Shown one piece after another: positions 4,724 through 8,010 of a stretch of DNA of 8,010 nt; position 1 is the stretch's first letter, and the number at the start of each line of letters is the position of its first letter. The stretch is from SLSG01 sp041690235 (lineage in GTDB: Bacteria > Bacteroidota > Bacteroidia > Bacteroidales > UBA7960). Under the pieces are notes generated by a model. It did no database searches, was not told the DNA's origin, and saw only the letters and a program-made list of their open reading frames with translations. The position numbers and the translations under genes were made by a program. Where the stretch lies: positions 1 through 8,010 of the forward strand of contig JAWLHS010000110.1 in NCBI GenBank assembly GCA_041690235.1. The letters run 5' to 3'.

Positions 4724-6494
4724 ATGTGAAGGTGTTTCCGTCGAACAGGCCTTTGTCACTGAGTTTTAGTTCCGGGATGACCAGCAGGGCCATGAACGAC
4801 AGGGTCATAAAGGGTGCGGCCAGGCGACTCCCCAGCTGTTTGGCCCTGGCATCCGTTTCCTTGTACAGGCGGGCGGTCTGATGGCCGTCGGCATTGGTCA
4901 TGATGCCACCTACGGGAAGGGGCAGCACCGACGACTGCCCATCACTATGAGCCACCGAGATACCCCCCTTGTTTTCTATGAGCAGGTTGATGGCCCTGGC
5001 GATGTCTTCATCTGAACACCCGGCTGCGATGATGTTGTGGCTGTCGTGGGCTACGGTGGAGGCGATGGCCCCGTGGGTGAGACCCATTCCGCGGATAAAG
5101 GCCACGGCCGGTTCCGAATCCCTGTAACGGCTGATTGCCACAAGCTTCAGGATGTCCCTTCCTGTATCGGCCACCACCTGCCCGTTTTCTGTTTTTGCCT
5201 CCAGGCAAAGGGCCTTTGTTATCAGTTGTCCGTCCGTCGCCTGTATGACCCGGATCTTGCTGCCTGTGGCCGGCACCCGGAGCTGATCCGGCCGCAGCCG
5301 GCGGCAATGAAAATGGTTCGGGGTGCTGCCGCTGACGGACGTCAGAAGCGATTTGCCGTTCTCTGCCACCTTTTCCCCGTCGATATAGGTTTGCAGGATG
5401 GTGAAGTCCGACAAATTATTCACAACCACCATATCGGCCGGATCCCCCTCGCGCAGGAGCCCGGCGTCCAATCTGTAATGGGTAATGGGGTTCAGGGTAA
5501 CGGCCCTGACCACATCGAATAAATCGTACCCAAGCTTCAGGGCCCGTCTGATCAACAGATTCATATGACCCTCTATCAAATCATCGGGGTGTTTGTCGTC
5601 TGAGCAGAACATCACCATTTCCGGGTGACTGCCGATGAGTGCCGAGAGGGCATCGAAGTTTTTGGCTGCACTGCCCTCCCGGATCAGGATTTTCATGCCC
5701 AGGGAAATTTTCTCAAGCGCTTCCTCCAGGGAAAAGCATTCGTGGTCGGTGCTGATGCCTGCCCCTGCGTAGTCTTTAAGGGCACTGCCTGTGATTCCCG
5801 GAATGTGCCCGTCGATGACTTTTCCCGCCTTCTGTGCATAATGCAGTTTCTGATGCACCTCTTTGTCGCCCCCGATGACACCCGGAAAGTTCATCATTTC
5901 ACTCAGGTATTTAATATCCGGACTTTGCAACAGGGCCTGGATGTCTTGCGGTGTGATGACCGCGCCTGAAGATTCGAAGGGTGTGGCCGGCACGCAGGAA
6001 GGTGCGCCGAAATTGAACTTGAGGGGAACGGTTTTGCCGTTGTCGATCATAAACCGTACGCCATCCATGCCCAGTACGTTCGCAATTTCGTGGGGATCGG
6101 AAACCGTTGCGGTTGTCCCGTGCACCACGGCCAAGCGGGCGAACTCAGAAGGAGTCAGCATGGAACTTTCAATGTGAACATGGGCGTCAATGAAGCCTGG
6201 AAACAAATAGGGCAGCGCCCCGACGGCATCTGGTGGTCCTCCCCCGGTTCCTGCCGGTGCTGCTCCCCCGGTTCCTGCCGGTGCTGCTCCCCCGGTTCCT
6301 GCCGGTGCTGCTCCCCCGGTTCCTGCCGGTGCTGCTCCCCCGGTTCCTGCCGGTGCTGCTCCCCCGAAACCTGCCTGTGGCCCTGACCGGATGATTTTAG
6401 ATATGCGGCCCTTTTCAATCATGAGGGTTCCCGGGTAGATGGTTTTGCTCACCACATCAACGATCTGGCCGGAAATGGAAAATGCCGCTTTCAT
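4701..6494 (-). CDS. ade: Adenine deaminase with a repeat insertion
   Basis: Cytoplasmic metal-dependent amidohydrolase that converts adenine to hypoxanthine and ammonia in purine salvage or breakdown. In the 597-residue protein, PGFIDAHVHIESSML (about 99-113) holds the first two metal-binding histidines (105, 107). Glu199 in LSEMMNFPGV, His230 in DGHIPG, His251 in STDHECFS and Asp299/300 in CSDDKH match the other active-site positions. The C-terminal domain has the typical VAHDSHNIIAAG and GGISV segments. Bacterial family members are usually about 550-590 residues; about 45 residues here come from tandem repeats (about 43-86) before the first strand of the barrel. ATG at 6494 lies one base after the formate dehydrogenase stop (TGAAATG) and gives MKAAFSISG, like typical family starts; ATG at 6506, overlapping the upstream gene by 11 bp, is the alternative. 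Expression is probably coupled to formate dehydrogenase. The 3' end overlaps the PLC-like gene by 23 bp. Catalytic motifs look intact. Confidence 0.95.
   Translation of the reverse strand: MKAAFSISGQIVDVVSKTIYPGTLMIEKGRISKIIRSGPQAGFGGAAPAGTGGAAPAGTGGAAPAGTGGAAPAGTGGAAPAGTGGGPPDAVGALPYLFPGFIDAHVHIESSMLTPSEFARLAVVHGTTATVSDPHEIANVLGMDGVRFMIDNGKTVPLKFNFGAPSCVPATPFESSGAVITPQDIQALLQSPDIKYLSEMMNFPGVIGGDKEVHQKLHYAQKAGKVIDGHIPGITGSALKDYAGAGISTDHECFSLEEALEKISLGMKILIREGSAAKNFDALSALIGSHPEMVMFCSDDKHPDDLIEGHMNLLIRRALKLGYDLFDVVRAVTLNPITHYRLDAGLLREGDPADMVVVNNLSDFTILQTYIDGEKVAENGKSLLTSVSGSTPNHFHCRRLRPDQLRVPATGSKIRVIQATDGQLITKALCLEAKTENGQVVADTGRDILKLVAISRYRDSEPAVAFIRGMGLTHGAIASTVAHDSHNIIAAGCSDEDIARAINLLIENKGGISVAHSDGQSSVLPLPVGGIMTNADGHQTARLYKETDARAKQLGSRLAAPFMTLSFMALLVIPELKLSDKGLFDGNTFTFTPLFCG
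6239..6382 (-). repeat. 24-bp minisatellite inside adenine deaminase
   Basis: Five identical adjacent 24-bp units begin at 6239, 6263, 6287, 6311 and 6335, followed by a sixth diverged unit (6359-6382, about 17 of 24 bases matching). On the coding strand each unit encodes eight residues, G-A-A-P-A-G-T-G. The complete lack of differences among five copies points to recent expansion by slippage or recombination, or to active homogenisation. Because 24 is a multiple of 3, copy number changes alter only the linker length. Each coding-strand unit has a run of five G. The insert falls between the small N-terminal beta domain and the PGFIDAHVH motif. Confidence 0.95.
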
Positions 6495-6495
6495 T

Positions 6496-8010
6496 TCATT
6501 CCACATTTACGGCCGTCAGCTTGAAAGGGGCAATTTTGGAATAAGGATCCAACTCATCGCGGGTCAGTTTGTTCACGGCGGCTTCCCCGTAGTGGAAAGG
6601 CATAAACAGTTCGCCCGGGAGCACATGGTCGCTTTCCTGCAGTATGGTTTCCAGTTCACCCCGCCGCGAAGTGACCTTTACCCGCATACCATCCCTGAAG
6701 CCTTTTTTCCTTACATCATCGGGATGCATCAGCAGGAAGGATGCATTGGCGTAGTCGTTCAGGGCCTTGTTTTTGCGCGACATGGTGGCGGAGTGGTATT
6801 GGTAGAGAATCCTTCCCGTATTGAGCAGGAAGGGGTAATCCGGGTTCACCCTTTCGGTTTGTTGGGCGTAGTCGACCGGATGCAGCCTGGCCAGGCCGTT
6901 GGCGGTATTGAACTGATCCAGAAAGAGGGTGGCGGTTCCCGGATGGTCGGTGGTGGGACAAGGCCATTGCAAGGTTTGTTCTTCGAGGCGTTCATAGTTG
7001 ATGCCCGCAAAGATCGGGGCCGTCCTTGCTATTTCATCCCAAATCTCACTTTCATCTTCGTAATGGCCCAGTGGCTTGCCCATGCGTTCCGCAATCTCAC
7101 AAATGATTTTCCAATCCAGCCGCGCCTCGCCCGGCAAGTCCACCGCCTTGCGTACCCGCAGGACCCTGCGGTCGCTGTTCACAAAGGTTCCGTTCTTCTC
7201 TGCAAAGGCCGAAGCAGGAAGGATCACGTCGGCATAGGGGGTTGTTTCGGTATGGAAGATATCCTGTACCACCAGAAACTCCAGTTTTTTAATGGACTCG
7301 GCGGTATGGTTGGTGTTTGGGTCGGTGACCATGGGGTTTTCGCCCATGATGTACATCCCCTTGACCCGTCCGTCGTGGGCGGCCTGCATGATTTCGACGG
7401 TGGAGAGCCCTTTCTCCCCGTCGAGTGCTTCGAAGGGAACCCCCCAGATGCCCGCCACCCTGCGGCGGTTCTCCTCATTGTCGACGGGAATGTACCCTGG
7501 ATAGATGGTGGGTGCGGCCCCGACATCGGAGGCGCCCTGGACGTTGTTTTGTCCGCGCGGGGGATTCAGTCCGGCGCCCACGCGCCCGATTTGCCCGGTG
7601 ATCAGCATCATATTGATCAGGCAAAAGACATTGTGGGTGCCAGTCACCTGCTGGCTTAAGCCCATACCCGTTCCGATCAGGGGCCGCCTGGCCCTGGCGT
7701 ATATGCGCGCGGCTTCTTCCATGAGGCCTGCCGGTACCCCGGTTGTTTCTTCCACATAGTCCGGCGTGTATTTATCGACCAGCGCTTTCAGGTCTTCAAA
7801 CGCTTTCATGCCTCCGTCCACCCGCTTTTCAATAAATTCACGGTTGATCAGGTCCTCCTGAATGATCACCCGTATCATCCCGTTGAGCAAGGCGACATCC
7901 GTTCCGAGCCTTGGTTGCAGCCAGATATGGGCTTCCTTCACCAGGGGGGTCCACTTCGGATCGATGATGATGACCTTTGCTCCCTTGCGTTGCACGGCAT
8001 GTTTGACAAA
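6496..8010 (-). CDS. fdhA: Formate dehydrogenase alpha subunit (molybdopterin enzyme), 5' part missing
   Basis: C-terminal 504 codons of a molybdenum or tungsten bis-molybdopterin formate dehydrogenase catalytic subunit, which oxidises formate to CO2 or runs in reverse. The frame is open to the right edge and reads FVKHAVQRKGAKVIIIDP there, so the GTG at 7995 is not the true start. Signatures include AKVIIIDPKWT, GTGMGLSQQVTGTHNV, PPRGQNNVQGASD near 7520-7565 (whose Arg corresponds to the conserved active-site arginine), GENPMVTDPN, HTETTPYADVILPASAFAEKNGTFVNSDRR and a C-terminal molybdopterin-binding domain starting near YPFLLNTGRILYQYHSATM. The Sec/Cys ligand, the iron-sulfur motifs and any NuoG-like N-terminal domains lie outside the window. 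The PPRGQNNVQG motif argues for formate dehydrogenase rather than nitrate reductase or NADH dehydrogenase subunit G. The TGA stop at 6498-6496 is followed at once by the adenine deaminase start, so the two genes form one operon. Confidence 0.93.
   Translation of the reverse strand, partial: FVKHAVQRKGAKVIIIDPKWTPLVKEAHIWLQPRLGTDVALLNGMIRVIIQEDLINREFIEKRVDGGMKAFEDLKALVDKYTPDYVEETTGVPAGLMEEAARIYARARRPLIGTGMGLSQQVTGTHNVFCLINMMLITGQIGRVGAGLNPPRGQNNVQGASDVGAAPTIYPGYIPVDNEENRRRVAGIWGVPFEALDGEKGLSTVEIMQAAHDGRVKGMYIMGENPMVTDPNTNHTAESIKKLEFLVVQDIFHTETTPYADVILPASAFAEKNGTFVNSDRRVLRVRKAVDLPGEARLDWKIICEIAERMGKPLGHYEDESEIWDEIARTAPIFAGINYERLEEQTLQWPCPTTDHPGTATLFLDQFNTANGLARLHPVDYAQQTERVNPDYPFLLNTGRILYQYHSATMSRKNKALNDYANASFLLMHPDDVRKKGFRDGMRVKVTSRRGELETILQESDHVLPGELFMPFHYGEAAVNKLTRDELDPYSKIAPFKLTAVNVE

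Noticed and set aside
6239..6358. G-quadruplex array on the ade coding strand
   Set aside because: G-runs of five recur every 24 bases, so the loops would be about 19 nt. This is longer than in stable quadruplexes, and the claim is too weak to list as a feature.
6090..6386. Plus-strand open frame encoding a Cys-rich repeat peptide (SPGSCRCC units)
   Set aside because: It is the antisense shadow of the 24-bp repeats in adenine deaminase, whose catalytic motifs run through the opposite strand on both sides. The open frame is forced by the repeat.
7993..7995. GTG as the start of the formate dehydrogenase gene
   Set aside because: The frame stays open to the window edge with family-like sequence, and the family's N-terminal iron-sulfur and Sec/Cys regions must lie further upstream.

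Overview
The window looks like a compact stretch of a Bacteroidota chromosome, probably from an anaerobic Bacteroidales-type organism. This placement is inferred from protein style: a MeaB GTPase and a short HX4D acyltransferase of the form usual in that phylum, and an outer-membrane beta-barrel protein. It also rests on start sites with no good Shine-Dalgarno sequence and on one promoter that fits the Bacteroidota pattern (TTTG, 18 bp, TAnnTTTG). No rRNA, tRNA, CRISPR array, insertion sequence or phage gene was seen.

Layout from left to right. Positions 1-272 hold no recognised gene, only a possible terminator hairpin and a possible promoter element. A lysophospholipid acyltransferase gene (+, 273-848) follows and meets, 6 bp away, the end of an outer-membrane beta-barrel gene (-, 855-1988). 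That barrel gene is the second gene of a pair led by meaB (-, 1992-3116), with 3 bp between them. A divergent intergenic region (3117-3337) separates meaB from a secreted zinc-dependent phospholipase C / P1-nuclease-like protein (+, 3338-4723). The end of this gene overlaps, tail to tail by 23 bp, the end of an adenine deaminase gene (-, 4701-6494). The adenine deaminase gene is coupled to the gene before it, a formate dehydrogenase alpha subunit (-, 6496 to beyond the right edge, 5' end missing).

How the genes may work together. MeaB protects and loads methylmalonyl-CoA mutase, used in succinate/propionate metabolism. Formate dehydrogenase and adenine deaminase are directly joined and could both serve anaerobic purine use, since purine breakdown releases ammonia and formate; this is inference. 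The acyltransferase, the barrel protein and the secreted phospholipase-like enzyme all concern membranes or the envelope, but nothing shows that they form one pathway.

The most unusual feature is a pair of in-frame minisatellites in unrelated genes. One is five identical 24-bp copies inside the N-terminal part of adenine deaminase, giving a Gly/Ala/Pro/Thr linker between the start of the protein and the first metal-binding histidines. The other is six 36-bp units just after the signal peptide of the barrel protein, giving a Pro/His/Asp-rich exported segment. A perfect 10-bp stem also lies in the signal-peptide codons of the barrel gene. No clearly new multi-gene system was found.
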